Positions 23,383 through 31,833 of a stretch of 54,660 nt of DNA are shown piece by piece. Numbering within the stretch: position 1 is the stretch's first letter; every line of letters starts with the position of its first letter. The stretch is from NCBI GenBank assembly GCA_964481175.1, contig CAYZSZ010000004.1, positions 1-54,660 on the forward strand, in the 5' to 3' direction. Position numbers and translations under genes: made by a program. Under the pieces are notes generated by a model that had not been told where the DNA came from, did not search any database, and saw nothing but the letters and a program-made list of their open reading frames with translations. Source of the stretch: JAGOVB01 sp964481175. Its GTDB lineage: Bacteria; Patescibacteriota; Minisyncoccia; Phycocordibacterales; PALSA-1337.

Positions 23383-24138
23383 ATGTCTCACCTTGTTGTC
23401 TCCCAACTGCAAGATGCATTCAAGCATCGTCACGTGACCTTTGTCGGGGGTCCCTGCCTCGGCGGAAAAAGCACACGACTCAAGATCGCATCGTTGGCCC
23501 TAAGGGGCGTCGGCGTCATCGGTCTCGACACCAGTACTGTCATCGGTAGCGAGATCAAAAACGGCACCGAACTTGGCATGGTTTTCGCCAGGACTCGTGA
23601 GGAGTGCGGCCCCGCAGCCTTGCAACCTGATGCTGAAAGCATGCTCGCCATTGCGAGGGCGGTTCGCGAACAGTGCGAAGATGACCCGAAACAAGAAAAG
23701 CGAATCATCATCGTCGGCACCCCCAGGACACCCACCCAGGCGCGCTGGATCATCCAAGCTGACCTTCGTTTCAGTTGCGTTCACTTCACCGCAAGCGAAC
23801 GGCAAACGAGGGAAAACCTCGACCGGCGATTGGCCGAAAACCGACCTGACGACAATCCTAAGGACTTTGAGGAGCGTCTCAGGATCTACTGGCAGGAAAC
23901 CGTGCCTGCACTCACCATGCTGAGACGGCATCGCTCAAACCGGTTCCGTGAGTTCGAGACCGGCCATCACAACGTGAGGAAGGCGGTCATCGTCCTCATC
24001 GAGGCCGTTATCGGCCGAAACCACCCTCAGTGGAATCGAGTCACGAACGCCCTTCACTGCAACACAACCCCTGCTGGCGAGCTCATCGCCAGACTCGCAC
24101 CCAGCCAGGAAGTGCGACTGCGGCAGGCCTTTGCCTGA
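23383..24138 (+). CDS. Adenylate-kinase-like P-loop nucleotide kinase
   Basis: 251 residues. The P-loop GGPCLGGKST lies at 22-31. GTPRTPTQA near residue 112 corresponds to the GFPRT NMP-binding motif of adenylate kinases. RLAENRPDD then DFEERLRIYWQETVPAL resembles the region after the LID. It is therefore probably a nucleoside monophosphate kinase, but the substrate cannot be told and the middle (ASERQTRENLDRRL) is divergent. It is GC-rich, monocistronic, with its own promoter and terminator, and divergent from the pilus operon. It is likely acquired. Confidence 0.7.
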   Translation: MSHLVVSQLQDAFKHRHVTFVGGPCLGGKSTRLKIASLALRGVGVIGLDTSTVIGSEIKNGTELGMVFARTREECGPAALQPDAESMLAIARAVREQCEDDPKQEKRIIIVGTPRTPTQARWIIQADLRFSCVHFTASERQTRENLDRRLAENRPDDNPKDFEERLRIYWQETVPALTMLRRHRSNRFREFETGHHNVRKAVIVLIEAVIGRNHPQWNRVTNALHCNTTPAGELIARLAPSQEVRLRQAFA

Positions 24139-24163
24139 TGCACGAAAGTGCAGCCCCAACAAC

Positions 24164-24200
24164 AACCGCGCGGATGCGATGCATCCCGCGGTTTTTCTTT
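24164..24200 (+). terminator. Intrinsic terminator
   Basis: AACCGCG (24164-24170) pairs with CGCGGTT (24187-24193), followed by TTTCTTT. It closes the Adk-like unit. Confidence 0.75.
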
Positions 24201-24209
24201 ATATATAGA

Positions 24210-24238
24210 TTGACATTTTGCCTCAAATTTGATTAAAT
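24210..24238 (+). promoter_or_regulatory. typA: Promoter of typA
   Basis: TTGACA (24210-24215), 17 nt, TTAAAT (24233-24238), then a leader of about 15 nt before the ATG. Confidence 0.55.
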
Positions 24239-24259
24239 ATATCGACATTTTTACATTTT

Positions 24260-26047
24260 ATGGAAATACGAAATATTGCGATTATCGCCCACGTGGACCA
24301 CGGCAAAACGACCCTGACTGACGCAATCATGACCCAATGTGGTCACGGTGATGACGGAACAATGGACTCAAACGCGCTCGAACAAGAGCGAGGTATTACC
24401 ATTTACGCAAAAAACACCTCTGTTCAGTACAAAGGTACAAAGATCAACATTGTAGACACCCCAGGACACGCCGACTTCGGTTCTGAAGTAGAACGTGTAC
24501 TACGATCTATCGACACTGTACTCCTCGTTGTAGATGCTCAGGAAGGTCCTATGCCACAGACTCGTTTCGTACTAAAGAAGTCACTCGAGCTTGGCCTCCA
24601 CCCTATCGTCATCATCAACAAGATCGACAAACCAGCAGCAAACCCAGCAGCAGCACACGAAATGGTACTCGAACTCTTCCTTGAGCTCGGAGCAAACGAC
24701 TCTCAGATCGACTTCCCTACTGTCTACGCTATCGGTCGTCAGGGTATCGCAAAGATGAATATTACCGATGATTCAAAAGATCTTACTCCACTTCTCGATT
24801 GTATTTTGAAGCATGTAAAGCCAGCAAACACTCCAGAGCAAGCAAACCTCCCACTCAAGGCTCAGGTGTTTAACCTTGGCTACGACAACTTCCTTGGACG
24901 ACTTGCAGCATGCCGTATTTACGACGGTGTCATAAAAGATGGCCAATCTCTTTTCCTAAAGAAAATCGACGGCACAACTGTATCAGGTAAAATCACCAAA
25001 CTATTTACATACGAAGGAAAGAAACGAGTTGAAACAAAAGAAGCAGCAGCTGGAGACATCGTCATGGTTGCTGGATTCCCTGAAATCTTTATCGGAGAAA
25101 CTATCGTTGACAAACAAGAAACTGAGGCGTTGCCAGCGATCAAAATCGATGAGCCTACGATCTCCCTTGGTTTCCTCGTAAACAACTCACCATTTGCTGG
25201 ACGTGAAGGAAAATTCGTCACCGGACGACAGATCCGTGAACGCCTCGAAAAAGAACTCGAGATCAACGTGGGTCTCAAGATTGATTTTACTAACCCTGAA
25301 TTCTTTAAAGTATACGGGCGAGGAGAGCTCCATATCGCAGTGCTTTTGGAAAATATGCGACGTGAAGGATATGAACTACAAGTATCACAGCCTCAAGTAA
25401 TTATCAAAGATATTGATGGTGTAAAATCAGAACCATTTGAAGAGCTTACCATCGACATCCCAGAAGAATTCTCTGGAGCAATCATCGAAAAGCTTGGAAA
25501 GCGAAAAGCAATCATGACTGACATGAAAACAAAAGAGGGTCAGGTACGTATGCTTTTTGAAATCCCTACTCGAGGACTCCTGGGTTACCGAGGTGCATTC
25601 GTGATCGATACAAAGGGAGAAGGAATTCTCGCTTCACGATTTATCGACTTCAAACCATATGCCGGAGTAATTGAAAAACACCAGACAGGATCAATGTCAT
25701 CAATGGTTGCAGGAAAAGCCCTCGCTTTTGCCCTATGGAACCTACAGGATCGTGGACGACTATATATCGAACCTGGAGTCGACGTATATGCTGGTATGGT
25801 TGTTGGAGACACTTCAAAGGGTGAAGATATGGATGTAAACCCATGTAAAGGAAAAGCACTCACCAACATGCGAGCATCTGGTTCTGACGAACACATCATG
25901 CTTACTCCAGCCTGGAAACTCGATATTGAAAAAGGATTGGAAACAATGCGAGAAGATGAATATCTCGAAGTAACTCCGATAAACGTACGACTTCGAAAGA
26001 AACTCCTCACTGAGACAGAACGAGCAAAAGCAAATAGAAAAGGATAA
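24260..26047 (+). CDS. typA: Translational GTPase TypA/BipA
   Basis: 595 residues, the normal length. G motifs: [10 protein letters not shown] (G1), RGITI (G2), DTPGHADFG (G3), NKIDK (G4). EF-G-like domains III and V and the TypA-specific C-terminus ([28 protein letters not shown] region) follow. It binds the ribosome and helps subunit assembly and growth under stress. A monocistronic unit, ended by a terminator shared with the convergent gene. Confidence 0.97.
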   Translation: MEIRNIAIIAHVDHGKTTLTDAIMTQCGHGDDGTMDSNALEQERGITIYAKNTSVQYKGTKINIVDTPGHADFGSEVERVLRSIDTVLLVVDAQEGPMPQTRFVLKKSLELGLHPIVIINKIDKPAANPAAAHEMVLELFLELGANDSQIDFPTVYAIGRQGIAKMNITDDSKDLTPLLDCILKHVKPANTPEQANLPLKAQVFNLGYDNFLGRLAACRIYDGVIKDGQSLFLKKIDGTTVSGKITKLFTYEGKKRVETKEAAAGDIVMVAGFPEIFIGETIVDKQETEALPAIKIDEPTISLGFLVNNSPFAGREGKFVTGRQIRERLEKELEINVGLKIDFTNPEFFKVYGRGELHIAVLLENMRREGYELQVSQPQVIIKDIDGVKSEPFEELTIDIPEEFSGAIIEKLGKRKAIMTDMKTKEGQVRMLFEIPTRGLLGYRGAFVIDTKGEGILASRFIDFKPYAGVIEKHQTGSMSSMVAGKALAFALWNLQDRGRLYIEPGVDVYAGMVVGDTSKGEDMDVNPCKGKALTNMRASGSDEHIMLTPAWKLDIEKGLETMREDEYLEVTPINVRLRKKLLTETERAKANRKG

Positions 26048-26051
26048 TACT

Positions 26052-26078
26052 TGAAAAAGGCTCCGCGAGGAGCTTTTT
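26052..26078. terminator. Bidirectional terminator between typA and the PH-Schlafen gene
   Basis: A GGCTCC-gcga-GGAGC stem is flanked by A and T runs on both sides, so it can serve both convergent genes. Confidence 0.7.
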
Positions 26079-26080
26079 TC

Positions 26081-27055
26081 TTACCCCCATCTCGTCTTTA
26101 TATATTCCTCCGCTTCAGACATTGTGAGTGGTTGTGTCGAGTTTCCAGCTCGTACAAAAAACTCTTCTTTCCCTTCCCCAGCATGTAGATATGCGGGCTT
26201 GTGACTTGGCTCTACATCAACAATACAGACATCTTTACCTGATTGTTCGACAAAACGTAAGTTGATGTATCCGCGGAACTTCATCCCGATCATAGTTTTT
26301 ACAATGAGAGTAAAATGGTTTTCAAAGCCATCTCTATTTTTCTTTGGAAGAGTTTTGTAGTCATCTTCGAGACCGGTGATCTTTCCATTGTCATCTACAC
26401 CGATGAGGAGTGTTCCTCCATCGTTATTCAAAAAGCCGACTATTGTCTTTGCGACTGCTCGCTCGAGATCTTTGTGCGTCTGTTTGTTACGAGCATCCCA
26501 GCGTAAGGTTTGTTTAAATTCAATAAACTTTCCTTCTCCCTGTTTTATTATTTCAGTGAGTGAGTGATTCGTATTTCTTTTACCACCGTTCTCCATAGCC
26601 TGTTTGATCACCGCCACACACTCTTCGTAATCAGCGACGTTTTGAATCTGCGTAATGCGGCCATTGTTGTGCTCGAGGAGAATTGTCGCATGATACATCA
26701 GACGGTTGATCGGTGAATGTGAGGTTTCTACAGAGGCAACTTGTGAGAGTGGTACTGACTTTTGACGTGGAAAGAGAAAACCAGTGCGACGGACGAGATC
26801 CTTGTCCCGGATTTCATAGTATTTAAAATACCACTGCAAAAAGAGGAAAATAATGTATATGAGCTGAAATGTAGAAAAGCCAAAGATCAAAAAGAGGTCA
26901 TAACGGAGAAACTTGACGAGGCCCAAAGCTTTGTACAGCTGCTCGTAGTTTTGGAGAAAAGAAAGACCAAAGAGAACTACCATAGCCACAAGCTCCATAG
27001 CAAATACATTTCGTATGAATACAAATGGACCCTCTTTTATAACAATACGTCTCAT
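26081..27055 (-). CDS. Membrane bPH_2 domain fused to a Schlafen AlbA_2 domain
   Basis: 324 residues. Two transmembrane helices (about 16-35 and 52-77) are followed by a bacterial PH (YdbS/DUF304-like) domain: YEIRDKDLVRRTGFLFPRQKSVPLSQVASVE. From about 170 comes an AlbA_2/Schlafen domain: GEGKFIEFKQTLRW, IVGFLNNDGGTLLIGVDDNGKITGLE, ending with FFVRAGNST. Schlafen AlbA_2 domains include nucleases that cut tRNA or rRNA, but the active-site residues here are not certain. The start overlaps the TruB stop by 4 nt. A membrane-tethered AlbA_2 domain is unusual. Confidence 0.85.
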   Translation of the reverse strand: MRRIVIKEGPFVFIRNVFAMELVAMVVLFGLSFLQNYEQLYKALGLVKFLRYDLFLIFGFSTFQLIYIIFLFLQWYFKYYEIRDKDLVRRTGFLFPRQKSVPLSQVASVETSHSPINRLMYHATILLEHNNGRITQIQNVADYEECVAVIKQAMENGGKRNTNHSLTEIIKQGEGKFIEFKQTLRWDARNKQTHKDLERAVAKTIVGFLNNDGGTLLIGVDDNGKITGLEDDYKTLPKKNRDGFENHFTLIVKTMIGMKFRGYINLRFVEQSGKDVCIVDVEPSHKPAYLHAGEGKEEFFVRAGNSTQPLTMSEAEEYIKTRWG

Positions 27056-27693
27056 GCTCTTATACTAGTTCTTTTTATCGAATATGCCAAGCTATGGTTT
27101 CGATGCGCAATAGAGCGGACATAGGTACCACTACTTGCAAAAATCCAGGCCTTGATGAGCTTGTATTCGGTCTTTTTGGTTTGAGCAAAATACACTTCCC
27201 ACGCTGCCAAAATCTCTTTTTGTCGAAACTCACCTTTTACCAAAGCAATTCTTGTTTTGATTTGATTGTATAGCTCTTCTTTTGTAATAGTTCTTTTATC
27301 GAGAATGCGATAGTCATATATCTCCACTTCTTTTGTCTCAGCTTTACCTCCAGAAAACTTTTTAGAAGAAAAAGGTGGGTACGGCTGTGTAAAAACTCCC
27401 TTTTTTATTACTATATCGACAACTTCGCTTTCATTTTGAAAAAGGCCAAGTAGATCGTAGGTATCAGTCTCGATTCCCAAAAGAAACTCTACTTCGTACT
27501 CTTTCTTCATAGGCAAAAACTTGTCTTTCCCCTTACACTCCTCGCCAACGAGGATAATCATATCTCCCTCAGCCATCGGGTCGAGGCGTCCTGCATAGGT
27601 CATGGGTACATCAGGTTCAATACCCGCCTCCAGACGATATCGCTCAAGGCACTGTAGTGGTGTTTCACCTAGGTTTTTGTAAACTGTGATCAT
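27052..27693 (-). CDS. truB: tRNA pseudouridine-55 synthase, TruB family
   Basis: 213 residues, shorter than the usual 300; the C-terminal PUA domain is missing. The catalytic aspartate D38 is in YAGRLDPMAEG. PPFSSKKFSGGKA and the conserved FASSGTYVRSIA are also present. It modifies U55 in the T-loop of tRNA. It is divergent from hisS across only 18 bp, with TATAGT 7 nt before its ATG. Confidence 0.88.
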   Translation of the reverse strand: MITVYKNLGETPLQCLERYRLEAGIEPDVPMTYAGRLDPMAEGDMIILVGEECKGKDKFLPMKKEYEVEFLLGIETDTYDLLGLFQNESEVVDIVIKKGVFTQPYPPFSSKKFSGGKAETKEVEIYDYRILDKRTITKEELYNQIKTRIALVKGEFRQKEILAAWEVYFAQTKKTEYKLIKAWIFASSGTYVRSIAHRNHSLAYSIKRTSIRA

Positions 27694-27711
27694 ATTTGAT
27701 ACTATACATGT
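27694..27711. promoter_or_regulatory. 18-bp bidirectional leaderless promoter (truB/hisS)
   Basis: Plus strand TGATACTAT (27697-27705) ends 6 nt before hisS. Minus strand TATAGT (27706-27701) ends 7 nt before truB. The two -10 boxes share five base pairs. Confidence 0.65.
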
Positions 27712-28875
27712 ATGAGTGAAAATAAGAAACTAGGCACTGAACCTTACAAAGGTGTGCGGGACTTTTATCCAGAGGATATGGCTATCCAAAACCATATTTT
27801 CTCTACCTGGAAAAAAGTAGTGGAGAGATACGGATATCAGGAGTACTCAGCGTCTATCCTCGAACCAGCCGAGCTCTATCGTGCGAAAAGCGGTGAGGAA
27901 ATTGTAAACGAGCAAACATATACCTTTATAGATCGAGGTGATCGTGAAGTCACTATCCGTCCTGAGATGACACCGACCGTGGCACGTATGGTAGCAGCTC
28001 GAAAACGTGAGCTCCCTTACCCTCTCCGCTGGTACTCTATCCCCAACCTATTCCGCTACGAAAAACCTCAGCGAGGTCGCCTCCGCGAACACTGGCAACT
28101 CAACGTAGATATGTTTGGCGTAGAGAGCAGCCAATCAGAAGTAGAGGTCATTGCTCTTGCTGCTGACATCCTCCACGAATTTGGAATGAAAAACAATGAT
28201 TTTGAAATCATTGTAAATGACCGCGCTCTGATGAAAGACATCCCGTACGCACTCTGCAAACTGATCGACAAAAAAGAAAAAATGGATCGCGAGACATTTG
28301 AAAGACTCGCAAAAGAAATCACTGATATAAATGTGTTGGAAATGCTTGCAGATATAAAGCCCTCAAAGCGAGTAAAAGAAGTGATCGATGGTCTCGACAA
28401 GCTAGGCGTGACAAATGTGCGCTTCGACAGCTCGCTTATGCGAGGTTTTGACTACTACACTGGCGTAGTCTTTGAAGTCTTTGATCGACACCCAAACAAT
28501 CGCCGTTCTCTTTTTGGTGGTGGACGATATGATGAGCTGCTTGCCCTATTCGGCAACGATCGTGTGCCAGCATTTGGTTTTGGTATGGGCGATGTGACGA
28601 TGCGAGACACACTCGAGACATATGACTTACTCCCAAAAAAGCCACACGGTGCAGATATATACATCGCTGTCCTCGACGAAAAAGCATTTGGCTATGCCCA
28701 AGATGTTGCTCAAAAGCTACGGGAAGATGGAAAAAAGGTAGCTCTCGACTACTCACTCAAAAAAGTCGGTGACCAGATCAAGACTGCACTCAAACAAAAT
28801 ATCCCAAAGCTCATAGTGATCGGAGAAGAAGAGATGAACAAAGGAGCCTACGAGATCAGAGACATCCATGCGTAA
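27712..28875 (+). CDS. hisS: Histidyl-tRNA synthetase
   Basis: 387 residues. Class II motifs: motif 2 FRYEKPQRGRLREHWQLNVD, the His-specific RGFDYYTGVVFEVF, and motif 3 GGGRYDELLALFG with FGFGMGDV. The C-terminal anticodon-binding domain is reduced to about 80 residues. It charges tRNA-His. The mRNA should be leaderless. Its end overlaps the next gene by 8 nt, so they form an operon. Confidence 0.96.
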   Translation: MSENKKLGTEPYKGVRDFYPEDMAIQNHIFSTWKKVVERYGYQEYSASILEPAELYRAKSGEEIVNEQTYTFIDRGDREVTIRPEMTPTVARMVAARKRELPYPLRWYSIPNLFRYEKPQRGRLREHWQLNVDMFGVESSQSEVEVIALAADILHEFGMKNNDFEIIVNDRALMKDIPYALCKLIDKKEKMDRETFERLAKEITDINVLEMLADIKPSKRVKEVIDGLDKLGVTNVRFDSSLMRGFDYYTGVVFEVFDRHPNNRRSLFGGGRYDELLALFGNDRVPAFGFGMGDVTMRDTLETYDLLPKKPHGADIYIAVLDEKAFGYAQDVAQKLREDGKKVALDYSLKKVGDQIKTALKQNIPKLIVIGEEEMNKGAYEIRDIHA

Positions 28876-29443
28876 AATCATATTTGACGTCGAAACTCAA
28901 AACACCTTTGCAGAGGCGGGTTCAAATGACCCGGTTGATTTGGAAATATCTGTAGTCTGCGTGTATGACTCTGAGACAGACAGCTATTCGAGCTATCTCC
29001 AAAAAGATTTTCCAAAGCTTTGGCCACTATTTGAAAAAGCAGATATGCTCATCACCTTTAACGGAGATCATTTTGATATCCCTCTTCTCAACAAGTATTA
29101 CGCAGGAGATCTCACAAAGATCAAAAGCCTCGACCTCTTAGCAGAAGTAAAAAAATCACTCGGACGCCGCATCAAACTCGACAGCATTGCCGAAGCGACA
29201 CTTGGTAAAAACAAAATCGCACATGGTCTAGAAGCGATCACCTGGTGGAAGAACGGCGAAATCGACAAGATCATCAAGTACTGTTTGGAAGATGTAAAGA
29301 TCACCAAAGAAGTCTACGAGTATGCTTTGAAAAACAAAAGCCTAAAATACCCAGACCTCGGGAGCATACGCGAAATAAAGCTCGACACCCGAGACTGGGA
29401 AAAGATGGATGACAATGTCCTCACTCTTTCGATGCCGTTCTAG
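28868..29443 (+). CDS. RNase H-like 3'-5' exonuclease (YprB/RNase_H_2 family)
   Basis: 191 residues. Acidic residues fit a DnaQ-like fold: D7 and E9 (FDVETQN), D60s (ITFNGDHFDIPLLN), and a late YCLEDVKITKEVY with D. The TFNGxxFDxPxL motif is typical of the YprB/RNase_H_2 group. The substrate is unknown, probably single-stranded DNA or RNA. Overlaps hisS by 8 nt. Confidence 0.85.
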   Translation: MRKIIFDVETQNTFAEAGSNDPVDLEISVVCVYDSETDSYSSYLQKDFPKLWPLFEKADMLITFNGDHFDIPLLNKYYAGDLTKIKSLDLLAEVKKSLGRRIKLDSIAEATLGKNKIAHGLEAITWWKNGEIDKIIKYCLEDVKITKEVYEYALKNKSLKYPDLGSIREIKLDTRDWEKMDDNVLTLSMPF

Positions 29444-29844
29444 TTTTTACTTTTCGCAGCCTTGATCAAATATAGTATTAAATAAGCAATTGACGATGGA
29501 ATAGTGACCACAGCAAATATTCCGATTGGTAAAAGTCCTCCAACTCCGACATCTGAAGTTCCAACTAACAATAGATATAAAAACGTAATTACGGAAAATA
29601 CTAGTGAGCAAACTGCAACCATCTTAAAAGTTGTTAGTAGCATATTTAAGATACTATATTTTTGTACAGTTGTTTGTTGGTTTCTGAAAATATGCACTAA
29701 TATTACAGCTGATATTATAGGTAAAAAAATGAACCCTAAAAATCTAAATATAGGAACTAAATAAACTGATTGCAAAAATACAAATAATGAAACGAACACT
29801 ATACCAAATATAGCTGCTAACGTATATAAAAATCCTTTACTCAT
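29440..29844 (-). CDS. Hypothetical four-helix membrane protein
   Basis: 134 residues with four predicted transmembrane helices (about 5-28, 31-52, 70-95, 100-127) and a basic C-terminal tail (KAAKSKN). No family is recognised. It converges on the RNase H-like gene with a 4-nt overlap. TGATATAAT ends 6 nt before the ATG, which supports expression. Confidence 0.65.
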   Translation of the reverse strand: MSKGFLYTLAAIFGIVFVSLFVFLQSVYLVPIFRFLGFIFLPIISAVILVHIFRNQQTTVQKYSILNMLLTTFKMVAVCSLVFSVITFLYLLLVGTSDVGVGGLLPIGIFAVVTIPSSIAYLILYLIKAAKSKN

Positions 29845-29850
29845 ACAAAT

Positions 29851-29859
29851 ATTATATCA
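29851..29859 (-). promoter_or_regulatory. Leaderless extended -10 promoter
   Basis: Minus-strand TGATATAAT ends 6 nt before the ATG at 29844. Confidence 0.7.
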
Positions 29860-29863
29860 TTTA

Positions 29864-30592
29864 TTAAATAAACCAATACACAATAAAACATGCGAGGAGA
29901 ATGCGATACCATGCAAATGTTCTCAGTGAATGATGCTTTAAGAATTTGATCAGGAAATGGATGGCAGCAAGCCCAACTACAAACGAGACAATAAACGCCA
30001 CGCTGAGACCTGCATCGATATGTGGGATATCAAGTAATTTTTTCAATCCTGATCCTAAAATAATCGGAAATGAAAGTAAAAAAGAAAATCTAGTTGCAGT
30101 TTCTCGATCGAGCCCAGTAAACAAACCTCCAGATATCGTCATACCAGACCGAGACATACCAGGAATCAATGCAAGACACTGAAATAGTCCGATGATAAAA
30201 CCATTTTTGAGCCCCAGTCTTTTGTCTTTTTTAGCAAAATATTCTGAGAGGAGCATAATAAAGCTACCGACAGCGAGCATGATGGCAACGAGGAGTACAT
30301 TTCGAAAAACAGTCTCCATATAGTTTTCAAGCAAAAGACCGAGTACAACTGCGGGTATGGTCGCAATGATAACTATCTTGAGTTTTTTCCAATCATACAA
30401 AAGAGCCCACAAATCTTTCCAAAAATAAACTGCGACCGCAAGGATAGTTGCGAGTTGCAATACTGCATCAAAAGCCAAGTCGTTTCCATGCACTACCAAA
30501 AACTCTCGCACGAGGATGAGATGCCCGCTCGAGGAAACGGGGATAAATTCTGTGAGACCCTGCACTACACCTAAAACAATATTTGAAATCAA
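29864..30592 (-). CDS. uppP: Undecaprenyl-diphosphatase
   Basis: 242 residues with about eight transmembrane helices. Both catalytic signatures are intact: GLTEFIPVSSSGHL at the N-terminus and PGMSRSGMTISGGL near residue 145. It recycles the lipid carrier for cell-wall synthesis by removing a phosphate from undecaprenyl diphosphate. The start overlaps the bcp stop by 4 nt, so the two are co-transcribed. Confidence 0.95.
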   Translation of the reverse strand: MISNIVLGVVQGLTEFIPVSSSGHLILVREFLVVHGNDLAFDAVLQLATILAVAVYFWKDLWALLYDWKKLKIVIIATIPAVVLGLLLENYMETVFRNVLLVAIMLAVGSFIMLLSEYFAKKDKRLGLKNGFIIGLFQCLALIPGMSRSGMTISGGLFTGLDRETATRFSFLLSFPIILGSGLKKLLDIPHIDAGLSVAFIVSFVVGLAAIHFLIKFLKHHSLRTFAWYRILLACFIVYWFI

Positions 30593-31011
30593 AGATTTTT
30601 AATATATTCTAATAATTCTTGCGGATGTCGGGCTGGATCTACTTTTTCAAAAGTCTTTATGATATTTCCTTTTTCATCGATGAGGACAGTATTGCGGCTG
30701 ATTTTCCCAGACCAAGCACCGTATGCCTCTGCTACCTTGTGATCGGTGTCAGCGAGGAGTGGAAATGTGAGTGACTCTTTTTGGCAAAACTTTTTGTGTG
30801 AAGCTACATTGTCTGGACTGATCCCAAAGATATGGACATCGAGCGCAACAAACTCAAGCCAAAGATCACGAAAGCCCTGAGCTTCGAGAGTACAACCACT
30901 TGTCATGTCTTTTGGATAAAAATAGAGAACTACTTTGTGTCCTTTGTAATCTGACAGTGCGTGCGGATTGCTTTCTTCGTCATACAGACTAAAATTTGGT
31001 GCTTTTTTCAT
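30589..31011 (-). CDS. bcp: Peroxiredoxin, Bcp/PrxQ type
   Basis: 140 residues. APNFSLYDEESN opens the thioredoxin fold; the peroxidatic cysteine is in KDMTSGCTLEA (C40), where CTLEA corresponds to the family's CTxEA. The usual resolving cysteine five residues later is absent (AQGFR follows), so it may be a 1-Cys or atypical form; another cysteine is in KKFCQKE. SGKISRNTVLIDEKG is the conserved C-terminal strand. It removes peroxides in the cytosol. Leaderless promoter. Confidence 0.93.
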   Translation of the reverse strand: MKKAPNFSLYDEESNPHALSDYKGHKVVLYFYPKDMTSGCTLEAQGFRDLWLEFVALDVHIFGISPDNVASHKKFCQKESLTFPLLADTDHKVAEAYGAWSGKISRNTVLIDEKGNIIKTFEKVDPARHPQELLEYIKNL

Positions 31012-31032
31012 TGTGCTATAATATTACCACAT
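31012..31032. promoter_or_regulatory. 21-bp bidirectional promoter (bcp/DsbA-like)
   Basis: Plus strand TGCTATAAT (31014-31022) lies 10 nt before the ATG at 31033. Minus strand TATTAT (31023-31018) ends 6 nt before bcp. The two -10 boxes overlap by five base pairs. Confidence 0.65.
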
Positions 31033-31833
31033 ATGAATGAATACGAACAAAAACCCGCAAGCATCCTCACGATCCCTGTGGCGATCGTCGTAGCAGGTGC
31101 ACTGATAGCTGTAGCTGTTATATACACAAGCACCCCAAAGACCATAAACACCGCTCAAAAAACCACTCAAAGCGGAAACGTTATTTCCCCACTCCCCATC
31201 GAAGAAAAGGATCACATGCTAGGCAATCCTAGTGCACCTATCATCATTATCGAGTACTCAGATACCGAGTGTCCATTTTGTAAAAATTTCCACTCAACGA
31301 TGCACCGCCTAATCGATAAGTATGGCAAGGATGGAAAACTCGCATGGGTCTATCGTCACCTCCCTATTTCAAACCTTCACTCTAAAGCATGGAACGAAGC
31401 GATCGCCACCGAGTGTGCTGCACTTGCTGGTAATGGTGAGGCAACATTCTGGAAATATACCGACAAGATATACGAGATCACTCCATCAAACGACAAGCTC
31501 GATCCGAGCAAGCTCATAGAAACAGCAAAAAACCTCGGTCTCGATATGGCACGTTTCCAATCATGTTTGGATAAAAAAGAAACCAAAGACAAAGTCAGCC
31601 GTGACTATGATGACGGTGTAGCCCTAAACCAAGGCCGACCTGGTACTCCGACAAATGTATTCGTACTAGACTCAGCACTATCATCTGACAAGCGTCTCGC
31701 ATTGAGTAAAATAGTTGCAAACGAAGGTCTCGAAGCGTACATCACCATATCTGACGATGGCAAAAACATTCTCGTCAAAGGAGCTTTTCCTTACGAAATC
31801 ATGGCTCTTATGATCGACCTATTGTTGCAGTAG
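31033..31833 (+). CDS. DsbA-family thiol-disulphide oxidoreductase, membrane-anchored
   Basis: 266 residues from the ATG at 31033. One N-terminal helix (IPVAIVVAGALIAVAVIY) anchors a thioredoxin-like DsbA domain. The active site is CPFC in DTECPFCKNFH; the cis-proline region is in GRPGTPTNVFV. It forms or isomerises disulphides outside the membrane, which fits cysteine-bearing pilins. It is divergent from bcp, another redox gene, and overlaps the convergent helicase stop by 15 nt. Confidence 0.9.
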   Translation: MNEYEQKPASILTIPVAIVVAGALIAVAVIYTSTPKTINTAQKTTQSGNVISPLPIEEKDHMLGNPSAPIIIIEYSDTECPFCKNFHSTMHRLIDKYGKDGKLAWVYRHLPISNLHSKAWNEAIATECAALAGNGEATFWKYTDKIYEITPSNDKLDPSKLIETAKNLGLDMARFQSCLDKKETKDKVSRDYDDGVALNQGRPGTPTNVFVLDSALSSDKRLALSKIVANEGLEAYITISDDGKNILVKGAFPYEIMALMIDLLLQ

